From assembly GCA_021770065.1 (NCBI GenBank), contig JAETRR010000009.1:1-64000 (forward strand): DNA of 64,000 nucleotides. Reading direction: 5' to 3'. The position numbers and the translations under genes were made by a program. The stretch comes from Lachnoclostridium sp. (lineage in GTDB: Bacteria; Bacillota; Clostridia; Lachnospirales; Lachnospiraceae). Numbering within the stretch: position 1 is the first letter of the stretch; the number at the start of each line of letters is the position of its first letter. The notes beneath the pieces were generated by a model, which was given only the letters and a program-made list of their open reading frames with translations, searched no databases and had not been told where the DNA came from. Shown piece by piece: positions 54,958-63,023 of this stretch.

Positions 54958-56016
54958 ATGGATAAGAAGGAACTGTATCAGTATGTCGGAAGTATGCAGC
55001 AGGCAGCCTATGTGCGCTCCATAACCTATGAGGAAGGCCGCAGCAGAGGCCTTAAAGCATACGATGTAAAAAACGGAGAGCTGAGTTTCCGGGTACTGGC
55101 GGATAAGTGTCTGGATGTGGGGGAGCTTTCCTATAAGGGAATGAACTTAAGCTTCCTTTCCAAGCCGGGGCTTCAGGGCCGAGGCCATTACGATACAAAT
55201 GGGGAAGAAGCCTTAAGAAGCATTATGGGCGGCTTTTTCTTTACGGCAGGCCTGGAGAATATCTGCGCTCCCTGCACGGTTGAGGGAAAGGATTATCCGA
55301 TGCATGGCCGGATACGTACCACGCCGGGCGAGCATCTCTGCGGAGACGCCTTCTGGGAGAACGGGACATATGTAATGCAGGTAAAGGGCGAAATGCGTGA
55401 AGCAGAGCTGTTCGGAGAAAATATGGTGCTCCGCAGGAGCATTGAGACCCGTTATGGAGAAAAGTCCTTTACGGTGACCGACGAGATTACCAACGAGGCA
55501 TGCCGCAGAGAGCCGCTGATGCTCCTGTATCATATTAACATGGGATATCCGTTTCTGGATGAGCATACAAGGCTCTTAATCCCTACCAGAAAGGTAACGC
55601 CAAGAGATCCGGAGGCAGAGGGCCATGAGGATCGGTATGACCGGATGGAAGCGCCGAAAGCGTCGGAGCCGGAATATGTCTTTATCCATGATCTTAAGAC
55701 GGACGGGAAAGGGGATACCTTTGTCTGTGTGATAAACCGTGAGAAAGGGATTGGGCTGAAGATCGAGTTTAATATGAAATACCTGCCCTATTTTATGGAG
55801 TGGAAGTCCATAGCCGCGGGCGACTACGTGATCGGTCTGGAACCGTCCAACTCCAGTGTGTACGGAAAGACCTGGCATGTGGAGCATAATTGCGTCCACT
55901 ATCTGGAGCCCTTTGCTTCCGAGACTAATGTCCTGAGATTTACCGTCGGGGATACAAAGGAAGAACTGGATCAGTGGGAACAGGAATTCAAAGAGAAATT
56001 TGCAGCCGTTCCGTAG
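54958..56016 (+). CDS. DUF4432 family aldose-epimerase-like protein
   Basis: 352 residues, beta-sandwich galactose-mutarotase-like. LADKCLDVGELSYKGMNLSFLS, GLENICAPC, MHGRIRTTPG (H candidate for catalysis), LMLLYHINMGYPFLDE and GLEPSNSSVYGK fit the DUF4432 family. Probably interconverts anomers of, or otherwise binds, the locus sugar. Confidence 0.82.
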   Translation: MDKKELYQYVGSMQQAAYVRSITYEEGRSRGLKAYDVKNGELSFRVLADKCLDVGELSYKGMNLSFLSKPGLQGRGHYDTNGEEALRSIMGGFFFTAGLENICAPCTVEGKDYPMHGRIRTTPGEHLCGDAFWENGTYVMQVKGEMREAELFGENMVLRRSIETRYGEKSFTVTDEITNEACRREPLMLLYHINMGYPFLDEHTRLLIPTRKVTPRDPEAEGHEDRYDRMEAPKASEPEYVFIHDLKTDGKGDTFVCVINREKGIGLKIEFNMKYLPYFMEWKSIAAGDYVIGLEPSNSSVYGKTWHVEHNCVHYLEPFASETNVLRFTVGDTKEELDQWEQEFKEKFAAVP

Positions 56017-56073
56017 ATTTCGTTACGATTCATGGCCCAAAGACCGATCATATTAAGCAGATTTTACATTTGC

Positions 56074-56102
56074 TTGCGAAAAACGGGAACAGCTGTTAAA
56101 AT
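56074..56102 (+). promoter_or_regulatory. Candidate promoter of the lyxose-isomerase gene
   Basis: TTGCGA (56074-56079) and TAAAAT (56097-56102), 17 bases apart, in the 116-base spacer; the isomerase gene may therefore have its own start of transcription. Confidence 0.5.
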
Positions 56103-56132
56103 TTAATAAAAAAGTAGAAAGGATGAGAAATA

Positions 56133-56813
56133 ATGAAACGTTCGGAAATCAATAAGGTTATCAAAGAATTTGAGGGACTGCTGAATGAGTATAAGTTTGC
56201 ACTGCCGCCATTCTGCCATTTTACCCCCGAGGAGTGGGCAGAGAAGGGGCATGAGTTTGACGAGATCCGTGACAACGCCCTGGGATGGGATGTAACGGAT
56301 TACGGCGAGGGGCATTTTGACACCCTGGGCCTTGCACTCATTACCATCCGCAACGGCAATGCAAAGAATCCGAAATATACAAAAGTATATGCGGAGAAAA
56401 TTATGATGGTAAAAGAAGGACAGATTTCTCCCAATCATTTCCACTGGAATAAGATGGAAGACATCATCAACCGGGGCGGCGCAGATGTAGTATTCCGTCT
56501 TTGGAACGCGGATCGGGAGGATGAAGGAAAGCTTCTGGATACGCCTGTGGAGATCTTCAGCGACGGAAGATGCTACACGGTTGAGGCGGGATCTGAGGTA
56601 ATATTGAAGCCCGGTCAGTCCTTAACACTGTATCCTTATTACTACCATGAATTTACAGTCCGCAACGGCGTGGCCCTGATTGGAGAAGTTTCCATGACCA
56701 ACGATGACAATACGGACAACCGCTTCTACGAGCCCATCGGAAGATTTCCGACCGTTGAGGAGGATGAGCCGGCTTACCGTCTGCTCTGCACGGAGTATCC
56801 GGAGGCAAAATAA
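56133..56813 (+). CDS. D-lyxose/D-mannose-type sugar isomerase
   Basis: 226 residues, cupin fold. Metal ligands in PNHFHWNKMED (H-x-H ... E) and YYYHEF later in the barrel. Matches the D-lyxose ketol-isomerase family, which interconverts lyxose and xylulose and also mannose and fructose. N-terminal extension FALPPFCHFTPEEW is typical. Last gene of the sugar locus. Confidence 0.85.
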   Translation: MKRSEINKVIKEFEGLLNEYKFALPPFCHFTPEEWAEKGHEFDEIRDNALGWDVTDYGEGHFDTLGLALITIRNGNAKNPKYTKVYAEKIMMVKEGQISPNHFHWNKMEDIINRGGADVVFRLWNADREDEGKLLDTPVEIFSDGRCYTVEAGSEVILKPGQSLTLYPYYYHEFTVRNGVALIGEVSMTNDDNTDNRFYEPIGRFPTVEEDEPAYRLLCTEYPEAK

Positions 56814-56831
56814 AAAGCCCGGGAAAATTCG

Positions 56832-56860
56832 TTGACAAACAGGACGATAACCGCTATACT
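56832..56860 (+). promoter_or_regulatory. Strong promoter of the SRP RNA
   Basis: TTGACA (56832-56837) and TATACT (56855-56860) with exactly 17 bases between, as expected for a stable RNA. Confidence 0.85.
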
Positions 56861-56884
56861 AAAATTCTGAAATTGTTTAAGATT

Positions 56885-57150
56885 TCCGCACAGCCGGGGA
56901 GTTAGCGGTGCCCTGTACCCACAATCCGCTATAGTGGGGGTGATATCCTGCCTCGGGCTTTTGGAACAGCACGCGGCCCTTTGTAAGCAGCACTGACGTC
57001 CGGGTCTTGCGCAACAGGAATCTGTGAACCGGGTCAGGTCAGGAATGGAGCAGCTCTAAGCAGAACCTTCTGTGTGCCGCAAGGTCACCTGGGCCGAGCC
57101 GGCTGCAGAGGTAACCGCTGCTGTTTCTGGTTCAAAGCAGGATGTGCGGA
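56885..57150 (+). ncRNA. ffs: Signal recognition particle RNA, large bacterial type
   Basis: About 266 bases. The ends pair (TCCGCACA at 56885, TGTGCGGA at 57143-57150). The Alu-domain region GCCGGGGAGTTAGCGGTGCC lies near the 5' end. The S-domain core GAACCGGGTCAGGTCAGGAA then TGGAGCAGC and TAAGCAG is at about 57027-57063; this is the Ffh-binding loop. It is the long form with an Alu domain found in Bacillus and clostridia. The 5' end may be a few bases further upstream. Confidence 0.93.
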
Positions 57151-57232
57151 TTATAAATAGAGCTTAGAAGGCGGCCGGTATATCGCGGCAGACGCCTTTG
57201 AATATAGTATAGGAACATGGAGACGAAGGGGA

Positions 57233-57264
57233 GGAGTTATTGCTCATGCAGTAATTCCTTTTTT
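57233..57264 (+). terminator. Terminator after the SRP RNA region
   Basis: GGAGTTATTGC and GCAGTAATTCC pair (one mismatch, loop TCAT), followed by TTTTTT. The space 57151-57232 contains no gene. Confidence 0.8.
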
Positions 57265-57392
57265 ACTTAATAAAACGAGTATGCTTTCTCCTTGTCTGAC
57301 AGGCTGCCTGCCGGACAGAAGTGTACTCGCACACGGACCGGCAGTATGAAAGGCAGGTACGAAAGAATATCGGAAAGGACGGTGAAGCTTCC

Positions 57393-59126
57393 GTGCGGAT
57401 TCTGCTGACAGCCATCAATGCAAAGTATATCCATTCCAATCTTGCTGTTTACAGCCTGAAGGCAGCCGCAGGAGAGCTGGCTTCCCATGTGGAGCTGGCG
57501 GAATTCACCATCAATCACAGAACGGAAGAAATCTTAAGAGAGATTTATAAAAGAAAGCCCTGTGTGTTACTGTTTTCCTGCTATATCTGGAACATCAGAC
57601 AGGTGAAGGAGCTGGTGAGAGAATGCGCGAAGCTTATGCCCGGGGTGCCTGTCTGGCTTGGGGGGCCTGAGGTGTCCTTTTGCGCCGAAGAGCTTCTTTT
57701 GGAATACCCGGAGCTTACGGGTATCCTCACCGGAGAGGGAGAGGAAAGCTTCCGGCTTCTTGTGGAATGCTATGTGAGAGAAACAGAAAAGTGGAAACAG
57801 ATCAAAGGAGCGGTTTACCGGAGCTTAAGGATATCACGGGAAGCAGGGAAAGAGGTAACGGAAAAAGGCAGTAAAAAGCCGGAAAACAATCAGGATGAAA
57901 TATGTGTCAATGAGCCGGGGCAGCCTCTTGATATAAGCACTCTGCCATTTCCCTATGAGGGATTTACGGATTTTGAACACCGCATAATTTATTATGAATC
58001 CAGCCGGGGCTGCCCCTTTTCCTGCAGCTACTGCCTGTCCTCTGTGGAGAAACGGGTCCGCTTCCGGGATCTGCGGCTTGTTTTCCGGGAACTGCAGTAT
58101 TTTCTGGATGCAGAGGTGCCCCAGGTAAAATTTGTAGATAGAACCTTTAACTGCAGCCATTCCCATGCACTTGCCATATGGAGGTATCTTCTGGAGCATG
58201 ACAATGGAATAACCAATTTTCACTTTGAGATCGGAGCTGATCTGCTGAATGAGGAGGAACTGGCACTTCTGGAAGGAATGCGCCCGGGACTGATTCAGCT
58301 GGAGATCGGTGTGCAGTCCGCAAATCCGAAAACCTTAGAGGCCGTTTACCGGAAAACGGATCTTAATAAGATAAGGGCCTGTGTGGAGCGGATTCACAGG
58401 GCAGGTAATATCCATCAGCATCTGGATCTGATTGCAGGCCTGCCTTATGAGGACTATGCAGGCTTTGCACGTTCTTTTGACGAAGTATTTGCCATGAAGC
58501 CGGAGCAGCTGCAGCTGGGCTTTCTTAAGATCCTGCGGGGGTCTCCCATGTATCGGGAGGCGGAGCGGTACGGGATTGTCTGCCGGGAGCAGCCGCCATA
58601 TGAGGTGCTGTATACAGACTGGCTTTCCTTTTCCGATATTTTACAGCTAAAGGCAATTGAAGAAATGGTAGAAATCTATTATAATAGTCATCAATTCCGG
58701 TATACTCTGGAGAGACTGCTGAAGAAGCATTCATCTCCCTTCCGGCTTTTTGAGGGCCTGGCTGATTTTTATGAGCAAAAGGATTTGAACGGAAGAAATT
58801 ATTCCCGGCTGCAGCGGTATGAGATTCTGCTGGATTACATTCGGGAAAAACATCCGGGGGAGGAAGACGCATACAGAGAACTGCTGACCGTAGATCTGTA
58901 CCTCAGGGAAAAAGTAAAGAGCCGTCCGGCATTTGCTCCCGATCAGCGCCCCTTTGAAGCCCGGATACGGGAGATTCTAAAGCAGGAGGGAAAACAGAGG
59001 CATGTGGAGATCCTGCTGGCGCAGAAAGAAGAGCCGATCTGCCTGGTTTTTGACTATGAAAAGAGGAATCCGCTGACGAAGGATGCATATATACGGCGGC
59101 TTCAGAATACAAAAGAGGAAGGATAA
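57393..59126 (+). CDS. B12-binding radical SAM protein (DUF4080 type)
   Basis: 577 residues from a GTG at 57393. N-terminal B12-binding-like Rossmann domain (ILLTAINAKYIHSNLAVYSL, VWLGGPEVSF). Radical SAM domain with cluster motif CPFSCSYC at about residue 210, EIGVQSANPKTLEAV and the C-terminal DUF4080 part (GNIHQHLDLIAGLPYED, LQLGFLKILRGSP). Widespread in clostridia; reaction unknown. The frame to 57321 lies between SRP terminator and gene and lacks a good start. Confidence 0.88.
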   Translation: MRILLTAINAKYIHSNLAVYSLKAAAGELASHVELAEFTINHRTEEILREIYKRKPCVLLFSCYIWNIRQVKELVRECAKLMPGVPVWLGGPEVSFCAEELLLEYPELTGILTGEGEESFRLLVECYVRETEKWKQIKGAVYRSLRISREAGKEVTEKGSKKPENNQDEICVNEPGQPLDISTLPFPYEGFTDFEHRIIYYESSRGCPFSCSYCLSSVEKRVRFRDLRLVFRELQYFLDAEVPQVKFVDRTFNCSHSHALAIWRYLLEHDNGITNFHFEIGADLLNEEELALLEGMRPGLIQLEIGVQSANPKTLEAVYRKTDLNKIRACVERIHRAGNIHQHLDLIAGLPYEDYAGFARSFDEVFAMKPEQLQLGFLKILRGSPMYREAERYGIVCREQPPYEVLYTDWLSFSDILQLKAIEEMVEIYYNSHQFRYTLERLLKKHSSPFRLFEGLADFYEQKDLNGRNYSRLQRYEILLDYIREKHPGEEDAYRELLTVDLYLREKVKSRPAFAPDQRPFEARIREILKQEGKQRHVEILLAQKEEPICLVFDYEKRNPLTKDAYIRRLQNTKEEG

Positions 59127-59127
59127 G

Positions 59128-59841
59128 ATGACAGATACATACATTGCTTTAGACCTGGAGACCACGGGGCTAAGCCCGTCGGCAGAGCGGATTCTGGAGA
59201 TAGGAGCCGTAAAGGTCGTCCATGGACAGGTAAAAGAAACTTATGCGACGCTGGTGAATCCGGGAAGAAAAATCGGGGAACGCATTGAAGCACTAACCGG
59301 CATTACAGATGAGATGGCTTTAGGAGGAATGGACACCGGGAAAGCAGTGAGAGAGCTCGTAGAGTTCTGCGGAGATTTTCCTCTTTTGGGACATAACATA
59401 CTGTTTGACTATGGATTTATAAAGCAGAATGCCCTGAATCTCGGTCTGTCCATTGACTGTGAAGGAATTGACACTCTGAAGATTGCCAGGACGCTTCTTC
59501 CCGATCTGGAGCACCGGAGTCTGGAAGCGCTGTGCGTCTATTATAAAATCCGACAGGAGAACGCCCACCGGGCACTGTCGGACGCCATGAATGCCATGGA
59601 ACTGTACGGGTGCATGAGAGAGCAGTTTCCGGACAGTCCGGAGGAGATCTTTAAACCGGTGCCTCTGATTTACAAAGCGAAAAAGCAGGGAGCAATTACC
59701 CCTGCACAAAAAGGGTACTTGAATGATCTGATAAAATATCATAAAATAACATTGGAGATGTCTGTGGACAGCCTTACAAAGAATGAAGCATCACGGATCA
59801 TAGACCGAATTATTCTGGAATATGGGAGGATTCAAAGATGA
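59128..59841 (+). CDS. DnaQ-like 3'-5' exonuclease
   Basis: 237 residues from the ATG at 59128 (AGGAAGGATAAG upstream). DEDDh exonuclease motifs: ALDLETTGLS (Exo I), LGHNILFDYGFI (Exo II) and HRALSDAMNAMELY (Exo III). The C-terminal 60 residues (AITPAQKGYLNDLIKYHKI) form a small extra domain seen in Firmicutes homologues. Probably a DNA repair or proofreading-type exonuclease rather than the replicative one. Confidence 0.88.
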   Translation: MTDTYIALDLETTGLSPSAERILEIGAVKVVHGQVKETYATLVNPGRKIGERIEALTGITDEMALGGMDTGKAVRELVEFCGDFPLLGHNILFDYGFIKQNALNLGLSIDCEGIDTLKIARTLLPDLEHRSLEALCVYYKIRQENAHRALSDAMNAMELYGCMREQFPDSPEEIFKPVPLIYKAKKQGAITPAQKGYLNDLIKYHKITLEMSVDSLTKNEASRIIDRIILEYGRIQR

Positions 59842-59939
59842 ACTGGTACAGTAAAAAGACAAGGAAGATCATTTCAACCGTGATCATCGTAATTGTAGTC
59901 GTGGCAATGGTCGTGCCCCTTTTGAGTTATGCGCTTTAA
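59838..59939 (+). CDS. 33-residue single-helix membrane protein
   Basis: A complete small frame starting in an ATGA overlap with the exonuclease gene. It has a basic N-terminus (MNWYSKKTRKI) and one helix of about 20 hydrophobic residues (valine/isoleucine-rich, IIVIVVVAMVVPLLS), ending YAL. Resembles the tiny DUF4044-like proteins of clostridia; the family link is tentative. Too short for usual gene finders. Function unknown. Confidence 0.65.
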   Translation: MNWYSKKTRKIISTVIIVIVVVAMVVPLLSYAL

Positions 59940-60019
59940 GGCGCGTCTGAAAATGCACGGATAAAAGGCTTTTAGACAGGCTCTTGGAGACGATCCGCAA
60001 TCGGAAAAGAGGAGAAAGC

Positions 60020-61462
60020 ATGAAAAGATTTGTTAGATTAGGATTTCTTCTTGCACTTGCCGCTGTTTTGACAGGCATGGCGGGAGGAAATGTGCTGGCA
60101 AAAGAAAAGGAAGACCCAACCATCCATAAAGGCATCTATGCGGATGAGATTGATCTGTCGGGCATGACAACGGCAGAGGCAAAAGCGGAAGTAGACGCGT
60201 ACATATCCGGACTTAAAGAGGAAACACTGACACTTGAAATCTTTGACCAGCGGGTGGAGGTTACTCTGGGGGAGCTGGGGCTTAAGTGCACCAATCTGGA
60301 TGTGATCGACGAGGCAGCCCGGCTCGGCAAGACAGGCAATGCGATTAAGCGCTATAAGGACCGCAAAGATCTGGAACATGAGAACAGGGTATATGAGCTG
60401 GAATGGGCGCTGGATTCCGGTCCAGTGCGTGATTTTGTGTCAACCGAATGTGTAAAGTTTGATTCGGAAGCGAAGGATGCGGCTCTCAAACGGGTAAACG
60501 GGGCATTTCAGATCGTGGACGGCAATACCGGGACAAAGCTTGATGTGGAAGGTTCTGTACAGGCAATCGTAGATTACATTGAAAATGAATGGAAAAAAGA
60601 AGACGGAACCATCACTCTTCCTGTGGAGACAGACTATCCCAGAGGAAGTAAAGAAGAGTTAAGCCGCGTGAAGGATGTTCTCGGAACTTTTACGACAAGC
60701 TATTCCACTTCGGGATCCAGCAGAAGTAAGAATGTGGCCAACGGAGCCGCATTGATTAACGGAACCGTTCTGTATCCGGGAGATACATTCTCTACTTATG
60801 ATGTAGTGAGCCCGTTTTCCAGGGATAACGGTTACGAGATGGCCGGCTCTTATCTTAACGGGAAAGTGGTAGACAGCCTGGGCGGAGGAATCTGCCAGGT
60901 ATCAACAACCCTGTATAATGCGGTGCTGCTCTCCGAACTGGAGGTTGTGGAGCGATCCAACCACTCCATGATTGTAACGTATGTGGATCCTTCGGCAGAT
61001 GCGGCAATTGCGGGGACATATAAAGACTTTAAGTTTAAAAACAATACGGACGCGCCCATCTACATTGAGGGAGCCACGGCGGACAAAAAGATAACTTTCA
61101 CGATTTACGGAGAGGAAACCCGGCCGTCTAACCGGACAATATCATATGTGAGCCAGACGCTGAGCACCACGGATCCCGGCACCATAATTGTGGCGGATCC
61201 CGGGCAGCCTATCGGATTCCGTGCAGTAGAGGGCGCACACAGAGGCGTCGTGGCAGAACTTTACAAGCATGTGTATGTGAACGGCGTGGAGGAAAGCGTG
61301 ACAAAGGTGAATAAGAGCACTTATAACGCATCCCCGCGGACTGTGGTTATCGGCGTGGCCGGTGATCCGGGAATGTCCGCGGAGCTGGTGGAAGCAGTGG
61401 CTACCCAGGATGAGGGCGTGGTAAATGCCGTTTTAGGCTCCTGTCTGGAGAGAATGATGTAA
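60020..61462 (+). CDS. VanW-family exported protein
   Basis: 480 residues. Signal peptide or anchor at 1-27 (basic KRF, then LGFLLALAAVLTGMAGG). Next a peptidoglycan-binding-type domain (GIYADEIDLSGMTTAEAKAEVD). The VanW core at about 240-360 has PGDTFSTYDVVSPFSRDNGY and GGGICQVSTTLYNAVLLS, and a G5-like C-terminal region follows (TVNKSTY-type VTKVNKSTYN). Likely a cell-wall-associated structural protein; VanW homologues are not resistance genes by themselves. ATG at 60020 with AGGAGAAAGC upstream. Confidence 0.88.
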   Translation: MKRFVRLGFLLALAAVLTGMAGGNVLAKEKEDPTIHKGIYADEIDLSGMTTAEAKAEVDAYISGLKEETLTLEIFDQRVEVTLGELGLKCTNLDVIDEAARLGKTGNAIKRYKDRKDLEHENRVYELEWALDSGPVRDFVSTECVKFDSEAKDAALKRVNGAFQIVDGNTGTKLDVEGSVQAIVDYIENEWKKEDGTITLPVETDYPRGSKEELSRVKDVLGTFTTSYSTSGSSRSKNVANGAALINGTVLYPGDTFSTYDVVSPFSRDNGYEMAGSYLNGKVVDSLGGGICQVSTTLYNAVLLSELEVVERSNHSMIVTYVDPSADAAIAGTYKDFKFKNNTDAPIYIEGATADKKITFTIYGEETRPSNRTISYVSQTLSTTDPGTIIVADPGQPIGFRAVEGAHRGVVAELYKHVYVNGVEESVTKVNKSTYNASPRTVVIGVAGDPGMSAELVEAVATQDEGVVNAVLGSCLERMM

Positions 61463-61497
61463 GGCAGAAGGAATAAGCGAAGCGGGAGCAGACAGGA

Positions 61498-62487
61498 ATG
61501 AAGGTAGGAAAGATTTCCGAGACGATTTTAAAGAGAAGTATTTTTAAGCAGATCCGGACAAAACGGGATGAGGTGCTTTTAGGAGCCGGAGTGGGCGAGG
61601 ATTGTGCGGCCATGAAGCTCGGCCCGGGCGAGGTCTTTGTGATCTCCACAGATCCCATCACGGGAACGGTGAAGGATGCGGGAGCACTGGCCGTCCAGGT
61701 GACGGTGAATGATCTGGCAAGCAGCGGGGCGGAGCCGGTAGGCGTGATGCTGACAGTGCTTCTTCCGGAAGAGATTACAGAAGAAGATATTAAGAAGATG
61801 ATGAGCCAGACAGAGGAAGCCTGTGCCAAAGCCAATGTTCAGGTAATGGGCGGCCATACTGAGGTAACAAAAGCAGTAAACCAGCCGGTGATCAGCGTCA
61901 CCGGCGTGGGGAAAGCCAGGGAGGATCGGCTCATCTCTACGGCCGGAGCAAAGCCGGGCCAGGATATCCTGGTGACGAAATGGATTGGGATAGAGGGAAC
62001 CTCTATTATAGCAAAGGAAAAGGAAGAAGAACTGCTGACCAGATTTTCCGGCTCTTTTGTGGAGACGGCCAAGGGTTTTGACCAATATCTTTCCGTGCTG
62101 CCGGAGGCAAAGCTTGCCGGAGAATTCGGTGTCAGCGCCATGCATGACGTGACAGAAGGCGGAATCTACGGGGCGCTCTGGGAACTTGCGGAGGCATCCG
62201 GTATCGGACTGGAGATTGATTTGAAGTCCATTCCCATCCGTCAGGAGACGGTCGAGATATGCGAGTACTTCGGGCTGAATCCCTACTATCTCATTTCCAG
62301 CGGCTGCATGCTGATGGCGGCAGACCGGGGACACGATCTGGCAAGAGAGCTTGTCCGGGCAGGCATTCCGGCGGCAGTTATCGGAAAGGCGGCAGAGGGT
62401 AAGGCCAGACGGATTTTAAACGGGGAGGAAGAGACCTTTCTGGAGCGGCCCAGGACAGATGAGCTGTATAAAATTGATTTAGGTTAA
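61498..62487 (+). CDS. AIR synthase-related protein (HypE/ThiL fold)
   Basis: 329 residues, two PurM-like domains. N-terminal dimer/ATP region GVGEDCAAMKLGPGEVFVISTDPITG, then NDLASSGAEPVGVMLTVLLPEE, VMGGHTEVTKAV and MHDVTEGGIYGALWELAEA. The C-terminal Cys motif of HypE is absent and no other hydrogenase gene is near, so it is an orphan paralogue of unknown substrate. Its final codons overlap the start of the leader repeat before the Lrp gene. Confidence 0.8.
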   Translation: MKVGKISETILKRSIFKQIRTKRDEVLLGAGVGEDCAAMKLGPGEVFVISTDPITGTVKDAGALAVQVTVNDLASSGAEPVGVMLTVLLPEEITEEDIKKMMSQTEEACAKANVQVMGGHTEVTKAVNQPVISVTGVGKAREDRLISTAGAKPGQDILVTKWIGIEGTSIIAKEKEEELLTRFSGSFVETAKGFDQYLSVLPEAKLAGEFGVSAMHDVTEGGIYGALWELAEASGIGLEIDLKSIPIRQETVEICEYFGLNPYYLISSGCMLMAADRGHDLARELVRAGIPAAVIGKAAEGKARRILNGEEETFLERPRTDELYKIDLG

Positions 62488-62538
62488 GCAGGTTAAGGTG
62501 TACGGTAAGGGAGATTACGGAACTGGAATAGGAGGAGC
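62470..62538 (+). repeat. Leader-element copy before the Lrp gene
   Basis: AAATTGATTTAGGTTAAGC, then GGTTAAGGTGTACGG, GAGATTACGGAACTGGAATAGGAGG. It begins inside the end of the upstream gene, whose last residues KIDLG are encoded by it, and supplies the ribosome site. Confidence 0.7.
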
Positions 62539-62540
62539 AT

Positions 62541-63023
62541 ATGCGTGAAAAAATTTTAACTTTTATTGAAAAAAACAGCCGGGTAGATCTGAAGGATCTG
62601 GCGGTAATGCTGGGCGTGGACGAGGTAGCGGTTGCAAATGAGATTGCCGATATGGAAAAAGAAGGAATTATCTGCGGTTATCACACACTGATCGACTGGG
62701 ATAAGACCGGTGAGGAAAAGCTGACCGCACTCATTGAGGTGAAGGTAACGCCGCAGCGCGGTCTGGGTTTTGATAAGGTGGCCGAGCGGATCTACAATTA
62801 TGCAGAGGTAGACAGCGTGTATCTTATCTCCGGCGGCTTTGATTTTATGGTAATGATTGAGGGAAAAACCATGCGCGATGTGGCTCAGTTTGTGTCGGAT
62901 AAGCTTTCCCCTCTTGATACCGTACTGAGCACGGCTACGCATTTTGTGCTGAAAAAATATAAGGATCATGGTTCTATTATGGTACATAAATCAAAAGACG
63001 AAAGGATGCTGGTGACACCGTGA
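62541..63023 (+). CDS. Lrp/AsnC-family regulator
   Basis: 160 residues. Winged HTH at about 1-55 (VDLKDLAVMLGVDEVAVANEIADMEKEGII) and a RAM ligand-binding domain (IEVKVTPQRGLGFDKVAERI, SGGFDFMVMIEG). Its stop overlaps the GTG of the aminotransferase gene, so the two are coupled; amino-acid-responsive control of that enzyme is likely. Confidence 0.9.
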   Translation: MREKILTFIEKNSRVDLKDLAVMLGVDEVAVANEIADMEKEGIICGYHTLIDWDKTGEEKLTALIEVKVTPQRGLGFDKVAERIYNYAEVDSVYLISGGFDFMVMIEGKTMRDVAQFVSDKLSPLDTVLSTATHFVLKKYKDHGSIMVHKSKDERMLVTP

